From Hymenobacter translucens (GTDB lineage: Bacteria; Bacteroidota; Bacteroidia; Cytophagales; Hymenobacteraceae), in assembly GCF_020685205.1 (NCBI RefSeq), contig NZ_JAJERB010000001.1, positions 682,001 to 746,000 on the forward strand: DNA of 64,000 bases. Reading direction: 5' to 3'. Shown here piece by piece: positions 51,081-58,464 of this stretch. Every line of letters starts with the position of its first letter. Within the stretch, counting starts at the first letter, position 1. The notes under the pieces are model-generated. The model searched no databases, had not been told where the DNA came from, and was given only the letters and a program-made list of their open reading frames with translations. Position numbers and translations under genes: made by a program.

Positions 51081-52409
51081 ATGACCCTTGCCGAGCGCGA
51101 CCATGCCGTAGTGTGGCACCCGTACACGCAGATGCAGACGGCCCCCTTACCCATCCCCATTGTGCGGGGCGAGGGCGCGTGGCTGTATGCCGAAGACGGC
51201 ACGGCTTACCTGGACGCCATTGCTTCCTGGTGGGTAAACCTGCACGGGCACGCCCATCCCCACATTGCCCGCCGCGTAAGCGAGCAGCTGAGCACGCTTG
51301 AGCACGTGCTGTTTGCGGGGTTCACGCACCCGGCCGCCGTCGAGCTGGCGGAGGGCCTGCTGCGCATTCTGCCCGCCAACCAGCGGCGCGTGTTCTACTC
51401 CGACAACGGGGCCACGTCCATTGAGGTGGCGCTGAAAATGGCGTTTCAGTACTTCAACAACCTCGGCCAGCCCGGGCGGCAGACGGTAGTAGCCTTTCGC
51501 GACTCCTACCACGGTGATACCTTCGGGGCCATGAGCGTGAGTGCCCGCTCGGCTTTCACGGCGCCCTTCGCCGCCCTGCTCTTCGACGTCCAGTTTATCG
51601 ACGTGCCGGTGCCGGGCCGCGAGGCGGAGGCGCTGGCCCAGCTCGATGCGGTGCTGGCGGGCCATCAGGTGGCGGCTTTCATCTTTGAGCCGCTGGTGCT
51701 GGGCACGGCGGGCATGGTGATGTACGAGCCGGCCGTGCTCGACGCGCTTATCCAGCGTTGCCACGCGCACGGCGCGTTGGCCATCGCCGATGAGGTAATG
51801 ACCGGCTTTGGCCGCCTGGGCCGCCTGTTCGCCGCCGACTTTCTGCAGGAGCGCCCCGACATCATCTGCCTGTCGAAGGGCCTGACCGGGGGCACCATGG
51901 CCCTCGGGGCCACGACCTGCACCGCCGCCATCTACGACGCCTTCCTGAGCGACGACCGCACCCGCACCTTCTTCCACGGCCATTCCTACACGGCCAATCC
52001 GCTGGCCTGTACCGCAGGCCTGGCCAGCCTTGAGCTGCTGCTGACCGCCGAGTCAGCGGCCGACCGTGCCCGCATAGCGGCAGCCCATGCAGATTTCACC
52101 CGGGAGTTGGCCGGACAGCCCGGCGTGCGCGCCGTGCGGCGCTGCGGCACCATTCTGGCCGTGGAGTTTGCGCCCAACGAAACCACCTCCTACTTCAGCC
52201 GGCTGCGTGACCAGTTCTACGCCCTCGGCCTAGCGCGGGGCGTGCTGCTGCGCCCGCTTGGCAACATCGTGTACGTGCTGCCGCCTTACTGCATTACCAA
52301 TACCGAGCTGCGCCAGGTGTACGACGTGCTCCAGGCCATGCGCGAGCTGGTGCTCCACCCGGAAGCCCAGCCTACCCCGGCTTCCTTACCCGAATACCCC
52401 CATGACTGA
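51081..52409 (+). CDS. bioA: adenosylmethionine-8-amino-7-oxononanoate aminotransferase
   Basis: BioA transfers an amino group from SAM to 8-amino-7-oxononanoate. 442 aa, class III PLP aminotransferase: VWHPYTQMQTAPLPIPIVRGEG, DAIASWWVNLHGHAHP, YSDNGATSIEVALKMAFQY, IADEVMTGFGRLGRLFA, and the PLP lysine in CLSKGLTGGTMALG. The W-W pair and the AERDHAVVWHPYTQ opening distinguish it from other class III enzymes. The 91-bp gap before it contains an AT-rich direct repeat (51051-51079). Its 3' end overlaps the downstream beta-ketoacyl synthase by 8 bp. Confidence 0.96.
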   Translation: MTLAERDHAVVWHPYTQMQTAPLPIPIVRGEGAWLYAEDGTAYLDAIASWWVNLHGHAHPHIARRVSEQLSTLEHVLFAGFTHPAAVELAEGLLRILPANQRRVFYSDNGATSIEVALKMAFQYFNNLGQPGRQTVVAFRDSYHGDTFGAMSVSARSAFTAPFAALLFDVQFIDVPVPGREAEALAQLDAVLAGHQVAAFIFEPLVLGTAGMVMYEPAVLDALIQRCHAHGALAIADEVMTGFGRLGRLFAADFLQERPDIICLSKGLTGGTMALGATTCTAAIYDAFLSDDRTRTFFHGHSYTANPLACTAGLASLELLLTAESAADRARIAAAHADFTRELAGQPGVRAVRRCGTILAVEFAPNETTSYFSRLRDQFYALGLARGVLLRPLGNIVYVLPPYCITNTELRQVYDVLQAMRELVLHPEAQPTPASLPEYPHD

Positions 52410-53607
52410 GGACTCCGTGGTCGTGATTTCCGGCCGGGGCAGCTTGTCGGCCCTGTCCGGGGGCGACAAGCTGAACCAATCCGGCTCGACCTTCACTACC
52501 AGGTCGGCAGGGGCACTGCAGCTCCCGGTGGCCGCGCTGCCGGCCGCCGCTGAAGCCGAGTTACAGGCACTCCGGCGCCAGCAGCCGGCTTTCCGGCAGC
52601 TCGACCGCACCGTGCTGCTGGCCGTGCTTGCGGCCCGGCAGGCAGTAGCCCACGCGGGATGGGCAGCGGCCGACCCGAGCCAGGTCCTGGCGGTCAGCAT
52701 TGGCTCGTCGCGGGGCGCGACGGGCCAACTGGAAGAGTTTCACGAGGCATTCCTGAGTTCCGGTTCCGTGCCTACGGCTGCCTCGCCGCTCACTACGCTG
52801 GGCAACGTAGCCAGCTGGGTAGCCTTTGACGCGGGAGCCAGCTCCGCCGCCCCGCTCAGCCATTCCAGCACCTGTAGCAGCGCCCTACAGGCAATGGGCA
52901 ATGCGTTGGCCTGGCTGCGGGCCGGGATGGCCGATCGTTTCCTGGCCGGCGGCACCGAAGCTCCGCTCACCGCCTTTACCCTGGCGCAGATGCAGGCGCT
53001 GGGCATCTACTCCCCGTTCGCCCCTACCGACTTCCCCTGCCGCCCCGGTGCGGGCAAGCCTTCCACGTTCGTGCTGGGGGAAGGCGCCGCCGTGTTTGCT
53101 CTGGAGCGGCGCAACCGGCACGAGTTGAACGTCGAGAAGACCGGTTCGGCAACTGCCAGGCCAGTTTATCTACTCGAAGCAGTTGGCTTTGGCTTCGAGC
53201 CGGTAGCCAGCAAAACCGGTCTTTCTGCCGATGGTCAGCACTTTCAGACCGCTATGCGCCGGGCGCTAACCCAGGCCTGCTGCACGCCAGCCGACGTCGA
53301 TGCCCTGGTGCTGCACAGCCCCGGCACCCCGGCCGGTGACGCAGCTGAGCGGGCCGCTATCCGGGCGGTGTTCGGTAAGGAGGCCCCGGCGCTGGTTTCC
53401 AACAAATGGCAGCTGGGCCACACCCTGGGCGCGTCCGGGGCGCTAAGCCTGGACTTCGCCTTGCGCATTCTCGAAACCCAGACTTGGCCGGCCCCGCCGT
53501 TTGCCACCGACCTGTCGGCAGCGCCGGTTCGGCCCGTACGGCGGGTGCTGGTGAATGCGGCCGGGTTCGGCGGCAACGCGGCAGCGGCGCTGGTGTCGGT
53601 GCTGTAG
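52402..53607 (+). CDS. beta-ketoacyl-ACP synthase (KAS I/II type) in the biotin cluster
   Basis: A 401-aa thiolase-fold condensing enzyme with the full C-H-H set: C158 in SHSSTCSSALQAM, H305 in VLHSPGTPAGDAAE, and K335/H340 in SNKWQLGHTLGASGA. It is therefore likely catalytic, not a chain-length factor. It overlaps bioA by 8 bp, so it is translationally coupled to biotin synthesis. Known condensing enzymes of this kind in biotin operons (for example BioZ, which is KAS III-like) help build the pimeloyl chain; here the fold is KAS I/II, so a comparable role is inference. No bioC, bioH, bioG or bioI is present in the window. Confidence 0.9.
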   Translation: MTEDSVVVISGRGSLSALSGGDKLNQSGSTFTTRSAGALQLPVAALPAAAEAELQALRRQQPAFRQLDRTVLLAVLAARQAVAHAGWAAADPSQVLAVSIGSSRGATGQLEEFHEAFLSSGSVPTAASPLTTLGNVASWVAFDAGASSAAPLSHSSTCSSALQAMGNALAWLRAGMADRFLAGGTEAPLTAFTLAQMQALGIYSPFAPTDFPCRPGAGKPSTFVLGEGAAVFALERRNRHELNVEKTGSATARPVYLLEAVGFGFEPVASKTGLSADGQHFQTAMRRALTQACCTPADVDALVLHSPGTPAGDAAERAAIRAVFGKEAPALVSNKWQLGHTLGASGALSLDFALRILETQTWPAPPFATDLSAAPVRPVRRVLVNAAGFGGNAAAALVSVL

Positions 53608-53669
53608 GCACTTGCCCGGTACAGCCAGAACTACCACTGGGCTGGGCGGCGCCCGGCCCCATAATCTTT

Positions 53670-53703
53670 TTGCAATTCCTTCGCCTCGTCCTGCCTAACT
53701 TCG
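53670..53703 (+). promoter_or_regulatory. candidate promoter of the M28 peptidase gene
   Basis: TTG at 53670-53672 (within a T5 run), 23-bp spacer, TAACTTCG at 53696-53703, one base from TAnnTTTG. The ATG is 53 bp downstream. Confidence 0.3.
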
Positions 53704-53755
53704 CTCTGCGGCCCGTAAAAGGACCTGCCTCCTGTTTTTGTCTAATCTGCCTCGC

Positions 53756-55117
53756 ATGAAACCCACCGTTGCCCTGCTGCTCACCGCTTTCGCCTGCCCG
53801 GTCGCCCTCCACGGCCAGAACCAGCCGCCCTCCACGCCCGACGCGACCATCAAGCAGATGGTTGAGAATATATCCGCCAAAAACCTGGAAGCGGATGTCC
53901 GCGGGATGGTGTCGTTTGGCACCCGCCACACCCTGAGCGACACCAAAAGCAAAAAGCGCGGCATCGGGGCGGCCCGTAACTGGGTGGAGGGCGAGTTTCG
54001 CAAGTACAGCAAGGCCAGCGGGGGCCGGCTGAAAGTCAGCCAGGACACGTTTACGGTGAAGCCCGACGGCCGGCGCATTGACAAGCCGGTGCTGATGGCC
54101 AACGTGATGGCAACCCTGCCCGGCACCGACCCCACCGACACCCGCGTGTTCGTGGTCAGCGGCCACCTCGACTCCCGGGTCACCGACGTGATGAATGCCA
54201 CGGCCGATGCGCCCGGTGCCAACGACGATGCTTCGGGCGTGGCGCTGGTGATGGAAATGGCCCGGCTGATGTCGCAGAAGCAGTATCCCTGCACCCTGAT
54301 TTTCGTGGCCGTGCAGGGCGAGGAGCAGGGCCTCTACGGCTCGACCCACCTGGCCAAGCGCGCCCGCAAGGAAGGCTGGAACCTGGTGGCTATGCTCAAC
54401 AACGACATCAGCGGCAACTCCAAGGGCCACGACCCGGACATCTCCGACCCCACCCACCTGCGCGTATTCAGCGAAGGCGTGCCCGCCACCGAAACCGCCG
54501 ACGAGGCCAAAGTGCGTCGTCAGCTCAGCTCGGAAAACGACAGCCCCTCGCGGCAGCTGGCCCGGTACGCCCGCACCATTTGCCAGCAGTACGTCGCGGA
54601 CTTCGAAGTGGTGCTGGAGTACCGGCCCGACCGTTTCCTGCGCGGGGGCGACCATACGCCCTTCAACCAGCAGGGCTTTACGGCGGTGCGCTTCACGGAG
54701 ATGAACGAGGATTTCCGCCACCAGCACCAGGACCTGCGCACCGAGAAAGGCGTCGTGTACGGCGACCTGCCCGAGTTTGTCGACTACCAGTACCTGCGCA
54801 AGAATGCCGGCGTGAACCTGGCGACCATGGCCAGCCTGGCCCTGGCGCCGGCCTCCCCGGAAAATGTGGGCGTGCTCACGGCCGAGCTCACCAACCGCAC
54901 CCAGCTGAAGTGGGACGCGCCCAAAGTGGGTGAGCGGCCGGCCGGCTACTTCGTGCTGATGCGCGAAACCAGCAGCCCGCTCTGGCAACAGAAGTTCTTC
55001 GTAACCGGCACCACCGCCGACCTGCCCCACAGCAAGGACAACTTCCTGTTCGGGGTGGTTTCGGTGGACGCTGAGGGCCACGAAAGCCTGCCCGTCCTGC
55101 CGAAGCCGGTGCGGTAG
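53756..55117 (+). CDS. secreted M28 family metallopeptidase with C-terminal fibronectin III-like domain
   Basis: 453 aa. Signal peptide MKPTVALLLTAFACPVALHG. The zinc aminopeptidase domain (about 30-360) has metal ligands H137 and D139 in SGHLDSR, the bridging D157 in PGANDDASG, the catalytic E189/E190 in VQGEEQGLYG, and the final His in RGGDHTPF. The C-terminal about 90 residues (LTAELTNRTQLKWDAPKVG, GYFVLMRETSSPLWQQ) form a fibronectin III-like module. It should cut N-terminal amino acids from peptides outside the cytoplasm. Confidence 0.92.
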   Translation: MKPTVALLLTAFACPVALHGQNQPPSTPDATIKQMVENISAKNLEADVRGMVSFGTRHTLSDTKSKKRGIGAARNWVEGEFRKYSKASGGRLKVSQDTFTVKPDGRRIDKPVLMANVMATLPGTDPTDTRVFVVSGHLDSRVTDVMNATADAPGANDDASGVALVMEMARLMSQKQYPCTLIFVAVQGEEQGLYGSTHLAKRARKEGWNLVAMLNNDISGNSKGHDPDISDPTHLRVFSEGVPATETADEAKVRRQLSSENDSPSRQLARYARTICQQYVADFEVVLEYRPDRFLRGGDHTPFNQQGFTAVRFTEMNEDFRHQHQDLRTEKGVVYGDLPEFVDYQYLRKNAGVNLATMASLALAPASPENVGVLTAELTNRTQLKWDAPKVGERPAGYFVLMRETSSPLWQQKFFVTGTTADLPHSKDNFLFGVVSVDAEGHESLPVLPKPVR

Positions 55118-55158
55118 GCTTTTGAATTGCCAGTCGTGCCTGAGCTGACGTCCGCGAA

Positions 55159-55292
55159 GCTGAAGCATCTCGGGTGCTGGCGCTTTTGAAAAGAGAATGT
55201 CATGCAAAGCGAAGTCGACGCTCTACCGCTTCGCTGGAATTGCTGCCACAACATCAGCACGCGAGATGCTTCGACTCCGCTCAGCATGACGT
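55159..55292. repeat. nested inverted-repeat element
   Basis: Outer arms GAAGCATCTCGGGTGCT (from 55159) and AGCACGCGAGATGCTTC (ending 55272) match in 16 of 17 positions. Also AATGTCATGC with GCGAAGTCGA (about 55197-55217) mirrors TCGACTCCGC with GCATGACGTT (55270-55292). No gene inside. Confidence 0.65.
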
Positions 55293-55588
55293 TCTTATTA
55301 CAATAATGTCAGCAGGCAGAATAGCCCTTAGCTCTTTCCTAAAAGGCCTGATTCAGCCTGGGGTAGTGGAATAGTGCTGATTATGTTTTTACTTGCGCCC
55401 CGAAACGGCCGTAGGGCCTGCTCCTTCTTTCTCATGGCCCCAGCATTCTACCCCTGTTTTCCCTTGTGCGCCCCGGCTAAAGCCGACGGCATGGGCGCGG
55501 GCGTGATGGGGAAGAAATGCAAGAAACGGATTCGCGTCTGACCGCCGCTCTGTTCTCTGCACCTCTGCTTGCACCTTTAGAACCTTCC

Positions 55589-55616
55589 GCGCCGGTCCTC
55601 CCAGACCGGCGCTTTT
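55589..55616 (+). terminator. intrinsic terminator or attenuator in the lysC leader
   Basis: A perfect 9-bp stem GCGCCGGTC/GACCGGCGC (55589-55597 with 55604-55612) and a 6-nt loop are followed by TTTT, 41 bp before the lysC ATG. Confidence 0.7.
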
Positions 55617-55657
55617 CGTTTGTCCTGTTTTTGCCTTTTTCGCGTTTACCTTCCCCT

Positions 55658-56980
55658 ATGAAAATTCTGAAGTTCGGCGGTACGTCCGTAGGCTCGGCTG
55701 AGCGGATGCGGGCTGTAGCCAACCTGATTCAGGCCGATGAGCCCCGCATCGTGGTGTTGTCGGCCATGTCGGGCACGACCAATGCGCTGGTGTCCATTGC
55801 GAAGCTCCTCTTTGCCGGCGAAGTGGTGGCGGCTACTTCCCAGACCGAGATTCTGCGCCAGCAGTACCACATCGTGGCCCACGAGCTGCTGCCCGACCCG
55901 GCCCTGGCGGCCGAAGCCACCCGCCACCTCGACACCACTTGCTTCCGGCCCATCTTCGACCTGATGCGCGGCGCCCTGACGCCCGGCGGGGAGCGGCTGA
56001 TTCTGGCCCAGGGCGAGCTGCTTTCCACCCAGCTTTTTCACCGCTACGTGACCCAGGTACGGGGGCAGGAGGCCGTGCTGCTGCCGGCTCTGGCGTTTAT
56101 GCGCCTCGACAAGGACGAGGAGCCTGATGCGGAATTTATGAAGCAACACCTGGCCGCCGAGTTGGCGAAGCACCCTGGTCAGCAGCTGTTCATCACCCAG
56201 GGCTACATCTGCCGCAACGCCGCCGGGGAAATCGACAACCTCAAGCGGGGCGGCTCCGACTACTCCGCTTCCCTGATCGGGGCGGCCGTAGGCGCCGAGG
56301 AAATCCAGATCTGGACCGACATCGACGGCCTGCACAACAACGATCCGCGGGTGGTGGAGCAAACCTACCCCATCCGGGAGCTGTCGTTTGACGAGGCAGC
56401 CGAGCTGGCCTACTTCGGGGCCAAGATCCTGCACCCCAGCTCGGTTTTGCCGGCCCGGCAGCACAACATTCCCGTGCGCCTGCTCAACACGATGGACCCG
56501 GCGGCGCCCGGCACACTGATTTCGGCCCGCACCGGCACCGAACCGATCAAGGCGGTGGCGGCCAAAGACGGACTGGTCGCCATCAACGTGAAGTCGAGCC
56601 GGATGCTGCTGGCCCACGGCTTTCTGCACCGCCTGTTCGGCGTGTTCGAGCGGCACCGCACCTCCATCGACCTGGTGACGACCTCCGAAGTGGCCGTTTC
56701 GCTTACCATCGACGACACCTCGCACCTGCCCGCTATTTTGGAGGAGCTGCGCACGTTCGGCATAGTGGAAGTGGACCATAACCTGACCATCATCTGCCTG
56801 GTGGGGAACCTGATTCAGGAAAACCACGGTTCGGCTCACCTCGTGTTTCAGGCCCTGCAGAACATCCCGGTGCGCATGATTTCCTACGGCGGCTCGCCCA
56901 ACAACATCAGCGTGCTGGTGCAGACGGCCGACAAAACCCGGGCCCTCAACGCCCTGAACGACGGCCTGTTCCGGAAGTAA
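55658..56980 (+). CDS. lysC: aspartate kinase
   Basis: A 440-aa aspartokinase that phosphorylates aspartate, the entry to lysine, threonine and methionine synthesis. N-terminal MKILKFGGTSVGS (catalytic K5), LSAMSGTTNALV, ITQGYICRNAAGE, GRGGSDYSA-like KRGGSDYSASLIGAA, and WTDIDGLHNNDPR are kinase motifs. The C-terminal third (about 300-440) contains two ACT domains (AINVKSSRMLLAHGFLHRLF and IICLVGNLIQENHG), which allow feedback control. The ATG at 55658 is chosen as it starts the conserved KFGGTSV. lysA follows after a repeat hairpin. Confidence 0.95.
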   Translation: MKILKFGGTSVGSAERMRAVANLIQADEPRIVVLSAMSGTTNALVSIAKLLFAGEVVAATSQTEILRQQYHIVAHELLPDPALAAEATRHLDTTCFRPIFDLMRGALTPGGERLILAQGELLSTQLFHRYVTQVRGQEAVLLPALAFMRLDKDEEPDAEFMKQHLAAELAKHPGQQLFITQGYICRNAAGEIDNLKRGGSDYSASLIGAAVGAEEIQIWTDIDGLHNNDPRVVEQTYPIRELSFDEAAELAYFGAKILHPSSVLPARQHNIPVRLLNTMDPAAPGTLISARTGTEPIKAVAAKDGLVAINVKSSRMLLAHGFLHRLFGVFERHRTSIDLVTTSEVAVSLTIDDTSHLPAILEELRTFGIVEVDHNLTIICLVGNLIQENHGSAHLVFQALQNIPVRMISYGGSPNNISVLVQTADKTRALNALNDGLFRK

Positions 56981-56989
56981 AGTCCGTTG

Positions 56990-57046
56990 TCCGTTGTCAG
57001 TTGTTCGTTGTCAGAATCGTTCTGACAACTGACAACTGGCAACGGA
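56990..57046. repeat. 57-nt hairpin of TTGTCAG/CTGACAA words between lysC and lysA
   Basis: Two 27-nt arms (56990-57016 and 57020-57046) match in 24 of 27 positions with loop TCG. They are built of repeated GTTGTCAG words, and a further run of ACAACTGACAACTGACAACC follows to 57080. Confidence 0.75.
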
Positions 57047-57094
57047 TAACTAACAACTGACAACTGACAACCAACAACTAACCACCAACGACCC

Positions 57095-58237
57095 GTGTCC
57101 TTTTCCTTAGCTGCTGACCTGCTCGCCCGCCCTACTCCGTTCTACCACTACGATCTTGGCCTGCTGCGCCGCACGCTCACGGCGGTGCAGGCGGCGGCCC
57201 GGCCCCGGGACTTTCACGTGCACTACGCCCTGAAGGCCAACGCCAATGCGCCCATCCTGCAGACCATCCGGGAATTTGGCTTGGGAGCCGACTGCGTCAG
57301 CGGCAATGAGGTGAAGCGTGCCCTGGAAACCGGCTTCCTGCCCCGCGATGTGGTGTTTGCCGGCGTGGGTAAGTCGGATGCAGAAATCAACCTGGCCCTG
57401 GCCGCCGACATCTGGTGCTTTAACGCCGAGTCGGTGGAAGAGCTGATGGTGCTCAACGAGCTGGCCGGGGCCCAGCGCCGCACGGCCCGGGTGGCGCTGC
57501 GCATCAACCCCGACGTGGATGCCAAAACCCACCCCCACATCACCACCGGCCTGGCCGCGAATAAATTCGGCATCAGCCTGACCGACCTGCCGGGCGTGGT
57601 GGACTACCTGACGACGCTGCCGAACCTGGAGCTGGTGGGACTGCACGCCCACATCGGCTCTCAGATAACCGACCTGACCGTGTTTGCCGACCTGAGTCAC
57701 CGCCTCAATGAACTGCAGACCTGGTTTGCAGACCGCGGTCAGCCGCTGGCGCACCTCAACGTGGGCGGCGGCCTGGGCATCGACTACTACGCCCCGGACA
57801 CCAACCCCGTTCCGGATTTCGAGGCTTACTTCGACGTGTTTGCCCGCCACCTCGTGCGCCGGCCCGGGCAGCAGCTGCACGTGGAGCTGGGCCGGGCCAT
57901 CGTGGCCCAGTGCGGAACGCTGGTAAGCCGGGTCCTGTACGTGAAGCACAGCCAGCAAACCCAGTTCGCTATTCTTGACGCGGGCATGACCGAGCTGATG
58001 CGCCCGGCCCTGTACCAGAGCTACCATCACATCGAAAACCTGAGCAGCCGGCAGCCCAACGCCACCTACGACGTGGTGGGCCCGATCTGCGAGTCGTCCG
58101 ACACGTTTGGGCGGGCCGTGCCCCTGCCCGACACCCGGCGCGGCGACATCGTGGTGCTCCGTTCGGCCGGGGCGTACGGCGAGGTCATGTCCTCAGCCTA
58201 CAACCTGCGCGACAAGGCCGAAGCGGTATATGTTTAG
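57095..58237 (+). CDS. lysA: diaminopimelate decarboxylase family protein
   Basis: A 380-aa PLP enzyme of the group IV decarboxylases. Catalytic lysine K47 in HYALKANAN, HIGSQITDL, HLNVGGGLGIDY, ELGRAIVAQCG (usual form E-P-G-R), and the Cys motif in CESSDTFGRAVPLP. It decarboxylates meso-diaminopimelate to lysine; with lysC next door this is more likely than a carboxynorspermidine role. It is shorter than most LysA (about 410-420 aa). The start is GTG at 57095. A repeat hairpin separates it from lysC. Confidence 0.88.
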   Translation: MSFSLAADLLARPTPFYHYDLGLLRRTLTAVQAAARPRDFHVHYALKANANAPILQTIREFGLGADCVSGNEVKRALETGFLPRDVVFAGVGKSDAEINLALAADIWCFNAESVEELMVLNELAGAQRRTARVALRINPDVDAKTHPHITTGLAANKFGISLTDLPGVVDYLTTLPNLELVGLHAHIGSQITDLTVFADLSHRLNELQTWFADRGQPLAHLNVGGGLGIDYYAPDTNPVPDFEAYFDVFARHLVRRPGQQLHVELGRAIVAQCGTLVSRVLYVKHSQQTQFAILDAGMTELMRPALYQSYHHIENLSSRQPNATYDVVGPICESSDTFGRAVPLPDTRRGDIVVLRSAGAYGEVMSSAYNLRDKAEAVYV

Positions 58238-58459
58238 CTGCAAGTTTTAAGCCTCAGGCTACAAGCTGCAAGCCGCAAGCTTTTTTGTCACCTGAGCATT
58301 CGGCGCTTCAAGCGGCGGCGAAGGACCTTTTCAGGTTTGAGCGACAATCGTAAAATCGACTCGTTCTAGCGTGATAAGGTCCTTCGCAGACTCAGGATGA
58401 CGATGCTAAAACAGTCGAGCAACGGAGCTTGTGGCTTGCAGCTTAAAGCTTGCAGCTCC
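58236..58459. repeat. nested inverted-repeat element between convergent genes
   Basis: Left words AGCTGCAAG and GCTGCAAGCCGCAAGC (58236-58280) are mirrored on the right by GAGCTTGTGGCTTGCAGC and GCTTGCAGCT (58426-58457). Inside, GTCACCTGAG and GCGAAGGACCTT (58287-58329) mirror AAGGTCCTTCGC and CTCAGGATGAC (58377-58401). Confidence 0.65.
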
Positions 58460-58464
58460 AAAAC

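Larger units (their letters stand above)
55118..55657. other. long intergenic region upstream of lysC
   Basis: 540 bp between the M28 peptidase and lysC, holding a nested inverted-repeat element (55159-55292) and a T-tailed hairpin (55589-55616). I see no coding sequence; the longer open frame leading into lysC from 55517 is not protein-like before the ATG at 55658. Confidence 0.5.

Noticed and set aside
53357..55207. Open frame of 616 codons on the minus strand opposite the M28 peptidase and KAS genes
   Set aside because: It spans two real genes and their promoter gap in antisense, and the product has no family resemblance.
56990..57080. CRISPR-like repeat
   Set aside because: Repeated words are short, inverted and unevenly spaced, with no spacers of constant length and no cas gene in the window.
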